This document shows, in pieces, positions 16,804 through 25,370 of a stretch of DNA of 64,000 nt. Location: contig NZ_CP009279.1 of assembly GCF_000758545.1 (NCBI RefSeq), positions 744,001 to 808,000 on the forward strand. Reading direction: 5' to 3'. Both the position numbers and the translations under genes were made by a program. This DNA comes from Paenibacillus sp. FSL H7-0737 (GTDB lineage: Bacteria > Bacillota > Bacilli > Paenibacillales > Paenibacillaceae). The notes beneath the pieces were generated by a model. That model was not told where the DNA came from. It worked only from the letters and a program-made list of their open reading frames with translations, and did no database searches. Numbering within the stretch: position 1 is the stretch's first letter; each line of letters begins with the position of its first letter.

Positions 16804-18009
16804 TTATGCACGCCCTCGATTTTTGTCTAAAATGGAATCAAATTTCTCAGCTGCGGCTTTGTCGGCTGAACTTAGCGCAAACCCATATGTGTTCATGGTG
16901 ACTTGGATATTTCCATGGCCAAGTCGCTCAGAGATGATCTTTGCATGAACACCCTGATTGATTAGAAGTGTTGCGCTAGTGTGTCTCAGAGTATGAAACT
17001 TGATATACCTTAGTTTATTTTTCTTAAGAAAGGCACGAAACCATAAGTATGGTCGTTCTTGATGAAATGCTTTTCCGTCTGGATGGCAGAAAACAAAATT
17101 ATACTCTCCACCATTCCAAAGATCACCGATTTTATCACGTTCACCTTGCTTGAATAAGTAGTATTCCTTTAATTCTTCTAACATTGAAGTTGGAAGGGCT
17201 ACTTTACGTTTTGATGATTTTGTCTTAGGTTCTTTTACGTGGGCAATACCTGCAGGGGACATGGAAACGCTCTGTGTGACGCTAAGTACCCCTGATTCCC
17301 AATCGACGTGGTGCCATTCAAGCCCGAGTAGCTCGCCACGGCGAAGTCCAGTAGTTAGAGCAAGAGTTATCATAATTCGCCAATGAATAGGTTCATCTTG
17401 TAATAAATGAAGTAATTGCTGAACTTCCAGCTCGTCGTAGGGGATAACTTCCTTGTGATTAACCGTGGGCTTCTTCACACCTGAAACTGGATTCTGTTTG
17501 AGTAGTTTCCATTCGACCGCTCTTGAAAATATATTTTTTAATACCCGGTGATTAATTTCAATCGAACCTGTAGATAAATTTCCTTTTCTAAAACCTTTAC
17601 GTGCACCATCTGCGGTTAATGAGTCTAGAAAACTTACAATGTGGATAGTTTTGATTTGATCTAATTTAAAATGTCCAAAAGTTGGTAATATTCTAGTTTT
17701 CAAGTTGGATTGATACATATATAAGGTTTTTTCAGCCAGATGCTTGCGAGCATATTTGGATTCCCATTCCTGAACAAATACTTCGAAGGTCATCTTTTCC
17801 GGCGCAATATATTCACCTGCTTCTACTTCGATCTTGAATTTTATTAATTCATCGTTCAAATAGTCCCTCAAGCGTTTTGTCGTCTTTAGTAATGCAGGGT
17901 CGTCAATCTTGATCGATTTATATCTCTTCAACCGTTTGCCAGCGGCATCATATCCTGCTTCCACAACTAATCTCCAGGAATTCACTCCGCGTTTCTCAAT
18001 ACTAGCCAC
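16804..18009 (-). CDS. int: Phage-type tyrosine integrase
   Basis: 401-residue site-specific recombinase. N-terminal arm-binding domain (about 1-65, AP2/DUF3596-like start MASIEKRG-NSWRLVVEAG), core-binding SAM-like domain (72-165) and catalytic domain (185-385). All catalytic residues are visible: Arg223 in TTGLRRGEL, His339 and Arg342 in HTLRH, His365 in RLGHGN and nucleophile Tyr375 in NTYGF; a lysine of the beta hairpin lies in KTKSSKRK. It would insert and excise the element carrying it. Its position about 500 bases from rlmCD and the candidate left repeat suggests this is the attachment end. Intact, unlike several neighbours. Confidence 0.95.
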   Translation of the reverse strand: MASIEKRGVNSWRLVVEAGYDAAGKRLKRYKSIKIDDPALLKTTKRLRDYLNDELIKFKIEVEAGEYIAPEKMTFEVFVQEWESKYARKHLAEKTLYMYQSNLKTRILPTFGHFKLDQIKTIHIVSFLDSLTADGARKGFRKGNLSTGSIEINHRVLKNIFSRAVEWKLLKQNPVSGVKKPTVNHKEVIPYDELEVQQLLHLLQDEPIHWRIMITLALTTGLRRGELLGLEWHHVDWESGVLSVTQSVSMSPAGIAHVKEPKTKSSKRKVALPTSMLEELKEYYLFKQGERDKIGDLWNGGEYNFVFCHPDGKAFHQERPYLWFRAFLKKNKLRYIKFHTLRHTSATLLINQGVHAKIISERLGHGNIQVTMNTYGFALSSADKAAAEKFDSILDKNRGRA

Positions 18010-18106
18010 AATTCTTAACCTCCAATTCCTTGAATTAAGTTGGTCCCTTGCAGTTTACACAAGAGACCGAGAAATGTTAATTTCATGTTAAGCCGGCTGA
18101 ACAAGA

Positions 18107-18352
18107 TCAAGATTTGAAGTTTGCTGTTTCTTGCTCACTAATCCAAGCCTCTAAAGTAGCGCGTCTAAAAAGTAGCTTGGAACCGATTTTCATGTGAGGG
18201 ATGCGTCCAGCTCTGCATTCGGCATACAGCTTATCCTTTGAAATGGCACGTTCAAAAACTTCGTCCCATGCTTCTGCAAATGTCAAGGTGTTACGGTTAG
18301 TATGGGAAGCCATGTATTCTGGCGCTGTTGTTGTTTTTATTACTGTATCCAT
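18107..18352 (-). CDS. Excisionase-like helix-turn-helix protein
   Basis: 81 residues. The middle reads TFAEAWDEVFERAISKDKLYAECRAGRIPHMKIGSKLLF followed by RRATLEAWI, the winged-helix layout of excisionase (Xis/AlpA, MerR-like) proteins: a helix-turn-helix, then a basic wing G-x-K-x-x-F-R. An AAGGAG site precedes the ATG. It starts upstream of and reads into the integrase, as excision factors usually do, and probably sets the direction of recombination. A second protein of this type is at 22398-22604. Confidence 0.75.
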   Translation of the reverse strand: MDTVIKTTTAPEYMASHTNRNTLTFAEAWDEVFERAISKDKLYAECRAGRIPHMKIGSKLLFRRATLEAWISEQETANFKS

Positions 18353-18533
18353 CCGTATATCAATCTCCTTTTAATTAGATTTTTCTGGAACAAAATGTAT
18401 ATTTTATTTTGGTGACTTATCGTGTAGCCTATAGTAGCTTTACTGTGGCTAACCGAATCTACAGTAAATCTTCTATAAACCCTTTAAAATCAGGGTTTAA
18501 AGCCGATGTAGCCAACGTAGCCATTAAAACTGA

Positions 18534-20147
18534 CTATGCTTTAAGTAATTTTTGTTCAGTGCCAGTCATGAGCCGTATGCCGCGATACCCTTGTAATGGC
18601 GTTGATCCATTAATCCTCAATTTCCCTTGCTTTACATTCATTTTTAAGATCTCAACGAAAAATTCTTGCTTACTGAGTGCTTTGAATCCGTTATCACGAC
18701 AGTATTGCTTATATGATGGATATATCACTTTGCGATGCACCTTGCATTCTTCATCGACTAGATCGACATAGCAACGATCTTTGACAAATTCTGAGACGTT
18801 ATTCAACTCATTAATATAGCGTTGCTTAAAGGCATATGCTTCCTCACTCTCTGTGAAGATTAGATTGTCTTCCATCAGTTCGAGCAAGCCTTCTATAGCC
18901 CATTCAACGATATACGTTTTCTCATTAATCAGCTTATCCATTAATGACTTATCCCTTTTCTCCTCAGGGATGGTATTGTTGAACATCAAAAATAGGATTC
19001 GATCAGTAAAAGCTGAAGTTCCATCGATTTTATTCAGGAAAGGCATGTGGTTACCTGCTGCCACGAGTTTTGTTTTACCATAAAACTGAAAGGGGTCCTT
19101 TCCCTTCTTTTCTGCAGTGAGAAGGTCACCTCCGGTTATCGTCTTAATTACGTCAGTAGCCTTTATAGACCCGTTCTCATCCATCTCTGCGCTAATATTT
19201 AGTTTTGACTTAAACAACTCAGCTGTCATAAATCGGGTTTCTCCCAGCTGCTTTAGGGACATGGCAGTGGTGTGCTTTGGGCCAATTAATGAACGCCACA
19301 ATGCTAACCAAACACTTTTTCCTGTATGGGGCAGACCAATAAGCACAAAGAATTTCTTAGCCCGCCATTCATTGCTGATGATATATCCGGTTAATTGTTG
19401 TAGCGACTTCTTCTTTAGCGGGTCGCCATCTGTGCAATCATCTAAAAACTTTTTGAAGTAATAACCCTGACTTGCTAATCCGCTATTCGAATACATACGA
19501 TTGATCCGAATACGGGAAGGAGGTTCCCCGTATTCAGCATCGATATAGCTAGTAAATAAATATGAAGAACAGTGGTGAAGTGTAGTTTTAGTGTTTATGT
19601 TATACACGCCGTTCTTGAAATTGATTAAATTATTGTGATTGTCGAACTCGTCGTGATTCACTTGAAGATCAGGACTACTTATTATGCGATGGACAACATC
19701 TGAAATCTTGTGCTTGTTTAGTTTCAAATCCATCTCATGACTTAAACTGCCACGAATTGCGACATGAAGACTGGATTCGGTTTGTTCTTCATAGCAGCCA
19801 AACTCGTCTTTGTAGAGGAACACACTAGAACCACAGCAACGTACTGTTCTTTTTTCAAGAAAAGCCAATTTTACTTGAACGTCAAAGGGTATCCGTGACA
19901 CGACGTTATTCTCTTCTGGTTCGATTTCGCTACCAGTCAGTACTAATGGGGTCTTGTTCAACTCAATGACAGAGTCATTAATCGACTCGTTGTGTTTCTC
20001 GTAGTATTCTTGATTTAACTGGCTCTGCGTGGGAGCAGGGGCGATATCAATTTCATCAATATTAATGGAATGTGATTCAATATATGATTTGCTGAAAATA
20101 CCATTTTCAGATTGAGCATAGTCATTGTCGATTAATTCGGTATCCAT
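18534..20147 (-). CDS. P4-type phage primase-helicase, helicase part
   Basis: 537 residues from the first ATG. Residues about 90-215 match the D5 N-terminal region, ending N-x-x-N-F-K-N-G-V-Y (176-182). The SF3 helicase follows with Walker A GLPHTGKS (271-278), a Walker B-like ISAEMDENG near 316 and KLVAAGNHMPFLN near 355. It would unwind and help replicate the element. The start is doubtful: no ribosome site stands before this ATG. The frame is open 35 further codons upstream to a TAA (20253-20255), beyond which the gene at 20253-20822 continues in the same frame. The two may have been one protein of about 760 residues, the usual P4 primase length. Confidence 0.85.
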   Translation of the reverse strand: MDTELIDNDYAQSENGIFSKSYIESHSINIDEIDIAPAPTQSQLNQEYYEKHNESINDSVIELNKTPLVLTGSEIEPEENNVVSRIPFDVQVKLAFLEKRTVRCCGSSVFLYKDEFGCYEEQTESSLHVAIRGSLSHEMDLKLNKHKISDVVHRIISSPDLQVNHDEFDNHNNLINFKNGVYNINTKTTLHHCSSYLFTSYIDAEYGEPPSRIRINRMYSNSGLASQGYYFKKFLDDCTDGDPLKKKSLQQLTGYIISNEWRAKKFFVLIGLPHTGKSVWLALWRSLIGPKHTTAMSLKQLGETRFMTAELFKSKLNISAEMDENGSIKATDVIKTITGGDLLTAEKKGKDPFQFYGKTKLVAAGNHMPFLNKIDGTSAFTDRILFLMFNNTIPEEKRDKSLMDKLINEKTYIVEWAIEGLLELMEDNLIFTESEEAYAFKQRYINELNNVSEFVKDRCYVDLVDEECKVHRKVIYPSYKQYCRDNGFKALSKQEFFVEILKMNVKQGKLRINGSTPLQGYRGIRLMTGTEQKLLKA

Positions 20148-20252
20148 TGATTCTAGGGTCGCTCTATCTAGTCTTCCAACATTAAGTGTATTGAGTGCTA
20201 CTACATAAGCATCAACATCATCGGTAATATTTCTTTGTTGATTGACTTTTTT

Positions 20253-20822
20253 TTATTGGTCCTCATATACTTCACCTTCCAATTGGTGTAGGTACTGAGA
20301 TAACCCTGGAAATTGCTGGTTCAATATACTGTGTGCAATTGTTTTTATTTTTTCACTCGCTTGACTTGAAGTAGTGAATAAATGACTGATCTTTTGGATT
20401 GGTAAACTCCCATCATATAATGAAAACTGAATAAAATCAGGGCAATGAAGAAGAACTATTAGTAATTTGTCGTCATGTTCCTCATTATCATTGGAAAGCT
20501 CGTAATACTGACCGCTGCTATTAATATGAAACTTAATGTCATCTTGCTCCCTGCAGTCGATCCATATTCTTGTTAAATCGGAAGAGTTACCTGAAGGGAA
20601 TAAAAAGCACTTTTTACCATATTGACCTTTGCAAACTTTACCTTGATTACTTGCAAACCCAATAAATAGATTGAACGGGTCAAGTGTCGTATCATCGATG
20701 AAAACTCCAGATTCTATCCCATTACTGGCTAAAAGTTGGATATCTTTTTTCTTTTTGATCTGTTGATAAGCTAGCTTACTTTCCTTTTCAGTCATACTAC
20801 TAAGTAATGTTTTTGTGATCAT
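20253..20822 (-). CDS. Unknown protein, possibly N-terminal part of the primase
   Basis: 189 residues, with a good ribosome site (AAGGAGAAACACGA) and no recognised domain. Segments such as GVFIDDTTLDPFNLFIGF, TRIWIDCREQDDIKF and KLLIVLLHCPDFIQFSL alternate strands and helices. It ends in TAA followed by six A's, and the same frame then runs on into the helicase ORF at 20147. Either it is a separate gene coupled to the helicase or the front part of a gene split by a nonsense mutation. I cannot see the catalytic residues of an archaeo-eukaryotic primase domain, so the second reading is an inference from frame and combined length. Confidence 0.55.
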   Translation of the reverse strand: MITKTLLSSMTEKESKLAYQQIKKKKDIQLLASNGIESGVFIDDTTLDPFNLFIGFASNQGKVCKGQYGKKCFLFPSGNSSDLTRIWIDCREQDDIKFHINSSGQYYELSNDNEEHDDKLLIVLLHCPDFIQFSLYDGSLPIQKISHLFTTSSQASEKIKTIAHSILNQQFPGLSQYLHQLEGEVYEDQ

Positions 20823-20970
20823 TCGTGTTTCTCCTTATGACGATTTATTGTGAAGCGCCTCTGTGAATGATCATACTTCAATAGACATCCTTGAAACTTC
20901 CGATAACCCAATTAGTTTTTCTAGGAATACGTCTAGTTTTTATTTTTGATTCGTGATAAAATTTATGGTT

Positions 20971-21010
20971 AAAAAATGGAGTTGTCTCTCATTGAGAGAC
21001 AACTCCATTT
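20971..21010 (-). terminator. Terminator of the 21021-22394 gene
   Basis: Perfect 17-bp stem between 20974-20990 and 20994-21010 (AAATGGAGTTGTCTCTC and complement), followed on the minus strand by a run of T. It separates the primase genes from the upstream minus-strand genes. Confidence 0.85.
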
Positions 21011-21020
21011 AAAGAAATAC

Positions 21021-22394
21021 TTATTGAAAATAGTTAACTTCAATTACATCCGAAATTGCATTGACTATCTGACAATCACTCAATAACATCAGATCATATT
21101 TATCATAGCCATTGTTTTTTAAGTATTGATATGGCTGCATAAAAATATTGCTTAAAGTTGTTTTATGCAGAGCAGAAGCTTTATTGAGAATTTTTAATAT
21201 GTCGCGAATCTGCTCAAAGGGTAGTTCCGCAAGTTCCCACTCACCATGCATTCTTGCACCAAATATGTTTGAGCGTACACCAGGAATTACCAATGGTTTG
21301 ACTGGGTCATCGATGAAATTATTACGCCCATACTCCTCCATAACCATTTTCATAGTGTGATCATTGAAAGAGAAAGTTCCCTGCTTCCAGAGGTAATGAA
21401 AATAGGCTTCCATCAAAGGAATAGTTATCAGTGCCATGCCTATAAGAGCAGAGCTTAATTTTTTGATTCTTATTAAATGTTCATCAGCGCTCGTTATCAC
21501 TATATTATGGTTACTTTTAACACAGGGGTCAGGACTTCCAACTAGCATTGAGGTTAAATAATACAATCTACCATTAACGTTTGGAAGTAGCGCCACTTTG
21601 CTTAATAATTGATAATAATGATTTTTGGCTTCATTAGCGTAATGCATAGTCATCATTGCTATTTTATTCGCAAGCCCTAATTGATATTCTCGTTCAAATA
21701 AAATCCGGTTTAAGGTAGGATGATAACTTAACTGATTTCCCTCAAACAAGCGTTCAATCCTGTCGATGCTCGGGAATTGATCTAATAAATATTTGAAATT
21801 ATCGTAAAAATGTAGGTGTAAGTTCCCCCCTATTTCCTTATTCTGCTTGAGGTAGTTCCAACTATGCAGACTACTCGTGTAGTTGTTGATGACCTTATGA
21901 GAATCTGTATGGACCGCTTGAAATGCAATCAATGGAGATACAAAGGCTGGGATAGCATGGGGGGAATCGTCCGAGAGTGGGAGCATCCAGTGATCAGCAA
22001 GTTTTTTGAAGTGCTCTTGTGCAACTCGAGGAATATTCTTATCTCCGAATAGGTTATTAACAGGTTTTTCGTTGGTTAAGGCAACATCAAAAAAATCAAA
22101 TACCCGCGTAAATAAAGCTCCGTTTCGATTTATATTCCCTTCGGATTTAGTTAGTTGCACCATATATGTATTAACAATTATATGCAGGATTAGCTCTGAT
22201 TTTAAAATAGAGTTTTCGTTACTGACATTAAAAAATTGTCTTATCTCATAAGGAATTAGATGCAAACAACATTCAAAGGCATATTTGGCTAATGTTGAAA
22301 TCTCAGAAATTTCTTTAGGGACACGGGCTGGTAAATTATAAGTATCGAGTAATGATTCCATAGTGTCTTGTGAAGTGGCATTAATATATAACAT
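21021..22394 (-). CDS. Large unknown protein of the integrated element
   Basis: 457 residues, soluble and helical, starting MLYINATSQDTMESLLDTYN. One hydrophobic stretch (ALIGMALITIPLMEAYFHYL near 315-335) could be a buried helix. No nuclease, ATPase, methylase or DNA-binding motif is seen, and I do not recognise the family. The gene starts 4 bases after the HTH gene at 22398-22604 ends, so the two are one transcript closed by the terminator at 20971-21010. AT-rich codon use like the rest of the island. Could be a replication-associated or phage-interference protein of the element; that is speculation from position. Confidence 0.6.
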   Translation of the reverse strand: MLYINATSQDTMESLLDTYNLPARVPKEISEISTLAKYAFECCLHLIPYEIRQFFNVSNENSILKSELILHIIVNTYMVQLTKSEGNINRNGALFTRVFDFFDVALTNEKPVNNLFGDKNIPRVAQEHFKKLADHWMLPLSDDSPHAIPAFVSPLIAFQAVHTDSHKVINNYTSSLHSWNYLKQNKEIGGNLHLHFYDNFKYLLDQFPSIDRIERLFEGNQLSYHPTLNRILFEREYQLGLANKIAMMTMHYANEAKNHYYQLLSKVALLPNVNGRLYYLTSMLVGSPDPCVKSNHNIVITSADEHLIRIKKLSSALIGMALITIPLMEAYFHYLWKQGTFSFNDHTMKMVMEEYGRNNFIDDPVKPLVIPGVRSNIFGARMHGEWELAELPFEQIRDILKILNKASALHKTTLSNIFMQPYQYLKNNGYDKYDLMLLSDCQIVNAISDVIEVNYFQ

Positions 22395-22397
22395 TCT

Positions 22398-22604
22398 TTA
22401 GGATTCTCCTTTAAATCGGTTGCAACTGGTGCTCTTTCTAATAATATAATCCGTTACTGCACTCCGCTGAATTCGATGGACATTATGAACTCGAAACGAC
22501 TCGATTTCTCCAGAGTTTATCAGCTTATATGCCGTGTTCATACCGATTTGCAAGAGCTCGGCTAATTGTCCGACAGTGATAATTTCATTATAGTCATCAT
22601 ACAT
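22398..22604 (-). CDS. Excisionase/HTH DNA-binding protein
   Basis: 68 residues with the pattern IITVGQLAELLQIGMNTAYKLINSGEIESF-RVHN-VHRIQRSAVTDYI. This is the helix_turn_helix domain of the excisionase (MerR/Xis-like) family: turn at LQIGMNTAYKLI, recognition helix and a basic wing. It leads a two-gene transcript with the 457-residue unknown protein and may control it. The start follows GGTGGTGA, a passable ribosome site. Confidence 0.75.
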   Translation of the reverse strand: MYDDYNEIITVGQLAELLQIGMNTAYKLINSGEIESFRVHNVHRIQRSAVTDYIIRKSTSCNRFKGES

Positions 22605-22897
22605 TTAATGTCACCACCAATTAGTATCTATTTACATAATTGTTTCATTATTAAACATTATACTTCGTTATCTCACCTTATGTTGCATTACATAGCATCC
22701 ATGGAGAATAAGGAATGATTCTAATATTCGCAAGAATTCGTAGATTTATGATCCTGAAGGCTATGTTCTGCCCTTCCGAAAACCACTATCTAGCATAGTG
22801 TCAGAAGTATAATATATATTTACAATTTTCGATCTTGCAGGTACCTCCTGAAAAAACCTCCCTCAGCCATATATAGGGTGGGGGAGGTTTTGATTTC
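22605..22897. other. Intergenic region with one terminator
   Basis: AT-rich, contains the hairpin listed at 22853-22891. No coding frame with a ribosome site. Confidence 0.5.
22853..22891 (-). terminator. Terminator downstream of decayed gene
   Basis: AAAACCTCCCTCAGCC (22853-22868) pairs with GGTGGGGGAGGTTTT (22877-22891); the minus strand continues with TTTTTT, so it serves the broken gene at 22898-23461. Confidence 0.7.
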
Positions 22898-23461
22898 TCA
22901 TGCGATTGCAGTTCTGCATTTTTCTGATAGTCGATTCTGTAAGATTTGCAGCATATGTTGCTCGGAGATATTCTGCATTTGCGTTTTCTGGACCCTTTCA
23001 TCAAAACCGTCTAAGCTTGAATCTTTTGGCTGCCTTAATTGTTTGAGTGTCGATTGTTCGGATGTATTTTTTGCTTCAGCTAGTTGGTTAGAGAAGCTTT
23101 TATAGTAGTTGAAGTAAATGTGGAATTGCTAGTAATGATTTCAGATAAAGCCGATTGATTATTGAGCCAGCCCATCTGTTGATAGTAAGAATATAGCTAT
23201 CTGGGACGACGATCATTTGCTTTTGTTTATCCCATGTGAGCGTTCCTTTATACAGGTCGCTCCCAACACGGATTCGGCTAACACATTTCTTCATACTGTC
23301 CGTGATCACGCTTTTAGTAGCCCCTTCTTCGTTTATACCTGATTTAACTTGCTCATTGCCAACATCGATGAAAGTAATCCGAGTTTTGATATGCCACAGA
23401 TGGCGACGAAGTTAGAACCGCCATCTTCGCTCCGACGATATGTGAGCCACTCATCAATGAG
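22898..23461 (-). pseudogene. Decayed gene, at least three frameshifts
   Basis: Reading the minus strand, sensible protein text continues only by changing frame: DEWLTYRRSEDGGSNFVAIC, then (after an A4 run) TRITFIDVGNEQVKSGINEE and RIRVGSDLYKGTLTWDKQKQ up to VVPDSY, then QQMGWLNNQSALSEIITSNS, then NQLAEAKNTSEQSTLKQLRQ to ERVQKTQMQNISEQHMLQIL and a TGA at 22898-22900. Each block has normal composition and the terminator behind it is intact, so this was a gene of about 190 codons. I do not recognise the family. It adjoins the damaged radC-like gene. Confidence 0.55.
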
Positions 23462-23560
23462 TTAGTTATTCCGTTTCAACAATAATATCTGCATGAAACT
23501 TCATTGCCGTTTCCATTGCCTTAATATACCTTCGAATATAAGAATGAGGACAAATGCGAT

Positions 23561-24406
23561 TTACATTAATCCTCGTTCTTTTAAACTGACATATTTATGA
23601 TGGCCGATGACAATATGATCCAGCACTTCGATTCCAATAATAGTTCCAGCATCTGTCAAACGTTTTGTGATTTCCCCATCCTCCGGGCTTGGATCTGGAT
23701 TTCCGCTAGGATGGTTGTGAATACATATTATCGATGCACTATTGCGTTTAATAGCTGGACGAAACACTTCTCTTGGATGAACTATACAAGCGTTGAGGCA
23801 TCCAATAGATATGAGTTCTTTTGCAATAACTCCGTTCTTTGAATCGAGCATTAATATGACAAAGTGCTCTACTTTTAAATATTGCATCTCAGGTTCGGCT
23901 AGTATGTAGACATCTTCAGGACTCAGGATCTTACGAATTGGCGGCGTAGATATCGACATCGTTTGTGCAAGCTTTAATGCAGCAATGATCTGACGCGCCT
24001 TGATTTTTCCAATTCCTTTAATTGAAATCAGCTCTTGTTCGGTGACATCGATCAATTCCGCTGTAGTAGGAAATTTGGTAAAAATTTCTTCAATAATGTA
24101 GCTGCGAGGGTTTTCACGAATAGAATTTGCTAACCAATATTTCAGCTCGTACTGGGTACCCTTCATAAAATTATCTGACTCCTTAATAAATTTTATTTGA
24201 TAAATTATTGAGCTGCTTGCTGTTTCGGATTGTACACCCTTCACCAAGCGACTCATCTGCGAAGGCAGATGCTTATGGTTTTGGTGAATCTTATATTTGT
24301 CCGTAAAGACACCGAGCATCCGATCAACGGATGCTCGTCTATTTGCTATATAGCCTGGGATTTCTGCAAGATCTTTTTTTGGATAGATTTTTGAACGACC
24401 GTCCAA
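23561..24406 (-). CDS. RadC-like JAB-domain protein
   Basis: 281 residues if the TTG at 24406 is used. A helix-hairpin-helix (ELISIKGIGKIKARQIIAAL, about 128-147) precedes a JAB/MPN domain whose metal motif HNHPSGNPDPSPED (230-243) is complete, with the upstream Glu in VEHFVILMLD. This is the RadC (UPF0758) layout of mobile elements; the biochemical role is unresolved despite the name, and DNA repair is not proven. No good ribosome site stands before any start in this range. The best one, AAGGAG, lies before an in-frame ATG at 24526, but two in-frame TAA codons separate it from this ORF. The gene may be disabled or start internally. Confidence 0.8.
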   Translation of the reverse strand: MDGRSKIYPKKDLAEIPGYIANRRASVDRMLGVFTDKYKIHQNHKHLPSQMSRLVKGVQSETASSSIIYQIKFIKESDNFMKGTQYELKYWLANSIRENPRSYIIEEIFTKFPTTAELIDVTEQELISIKGIGKIKARQIIAALKLAQTMSISTPPIRKILSPEDVYILAEPEMQYLKVEHFVILMLDSKNGVIAKELISIGCLNACIVHPREVFRPAIKRNSASIICIHNHPSGNPDPSPEDGEITKRLTDAGTIIGIEVLDHIVIGHHKYVSLKERGLM

Positions 24407-24526
24407 TCGTTCAGCTGCTTGTAAATAATGCTTGATTAGAATTTAGTCACTCATCGACTCAAACGCCAAGTACGTGCCATGGTTCTTCTCTTACGTAAAC
24501 ATTGATTCGAAATTTGCTGTTATCAT
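24407..24526 (-). pseudogene. Original 5' end of the radC-like gene with two in-frame TAA codons
   Basis: AAGGAGATGAT precedes the ATG at 24526-24524. The frame reads 11 codons to a TAA (24493-24491), 15 codons to another TAA (24445-24443), and then 12 codons straight into the radC-like ORF (HYLQAAERLDGRSKIYPKKD). The text between the stops still looks coding. Confidence 0.6.
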
Positions 24527-24892
24527 ATCATCTCCTTGTAATATTTAGGTTCAAGTATAGGTAACAGCCAAACGATGATCTATCTTGGTTATCAAAGATA
24601 TAATATAGATTTGATTGTTTATAAATTACTTATAGACGCTAGATTAAGGAATTATGATAGGATAAGGGATTGTAAATAGGTCTCTAGGAGGATTAGAGCA
24701 GAAGTTGAAGAATATTAAATAATAAACAATCTGTAAATCCTTGTTTATCTAATAGGAAAAACAGGATGAATTTTGCATTAGAGAGTCGGAATACACTTTC
24801 GATGACAGCTAATTATCAAAATATAGGGTTATAGTGGAATGAGCATTGTAGTAGGGCAGTTGTAGTATATGTTATAAGAAGGTGGGAAACCG
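24527..24892. other. Divergent intergenic region before the BREX operon
   Basis: AT-rich 366 bases between the leftward mobile module and the rightward BREX operon; it must hold the BREX promoter. A TATGTTATAAG stretch near 24868-24880 is a possible -10 region, but no confident -35 pairs with it. Confidence 0.4.
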
Positions 24893-25351
24893 ATGAGTAA
24901 TAAAGTTAAGCGATTACAGGCTGAGATCATGAGCGTACGTAATCAGAGACACAAACTACTCTTCATTAAGTTAGAAAAATCAAATCGAATGAACGATGTT
25001 TTAACTGATCTAAAAAGAGAAGACATCTCATCAATAAATATTAGCCGGTATCTCTCTGATCAATTAAGATTTATTTCTTCGGACAAGCGCCCGTTCCAGG
25101 TGGTAAAATGGCTGAGGAAGGTTATCGCTGAACAAAATAATGATGTTATCTTTCTACACAATATAGAATACTTATTTGATCACGAATTAAAACAAAATCC
25201 CGTCAAGCTAATGGAAGCGCTCAGCGGGAACACAGTACTTCTTATCTTATGGCCAGGTGAAGAAGAGCAAGGAGTGCTTAAGTATGCAACTCCTGAGCAT
25301 TCAGAGTATTATCAAAATGACGAATATAGTAATAGGATATTTGTTTACTAA
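24893..25351 (+). CDS. brxF: BREX-3 protein BrxF
   Basis: 152 residues, first gene of the BREX operon, with ribosome site AGAAGGTGGG. Type 3 BREX operons begin with brxF, a small P-loop-like protein of this size. The visible segment NDVIFLHNIEYLFDHELKQN (about 83-102) resembles a Walker B strand followed by a sensor helix, and NTVLLILWPGEEEQG the next strand, as in a compact AAA-type protein with a lost or atypical Walker A. BrxF is required with BrxC in phage defence, but its exact task is unclear. The gene is 19 bases from brxC. The call rests mainly on position, size and the strand pattern. Confidence 0.72.
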   Translation: MSNKVKRLQAEIMSVRNQRHKLLFIKLEKSNRMNDVLTDLKREDISSINISRYLSDQLRFISSDKRPFQVVKWLRKVIAEQNNDVIFLHNIEYLFDHELKQNPVKLMEALSGNTVLLILWPGEEEQGVLKYATPEHSEYYQNDEYSNRIFVY

Positions 25352-25370
25352 TTAGAGGAGGCACTTTCCG

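Noticed and set aside
23461..23560. Possible further 5' part of the decayed gene or 3' extension of radC (RTRINVNRICPHSYIRRYIK)
   Set aside because: Only about 35 open codons with no way to tie them to either neighbour.
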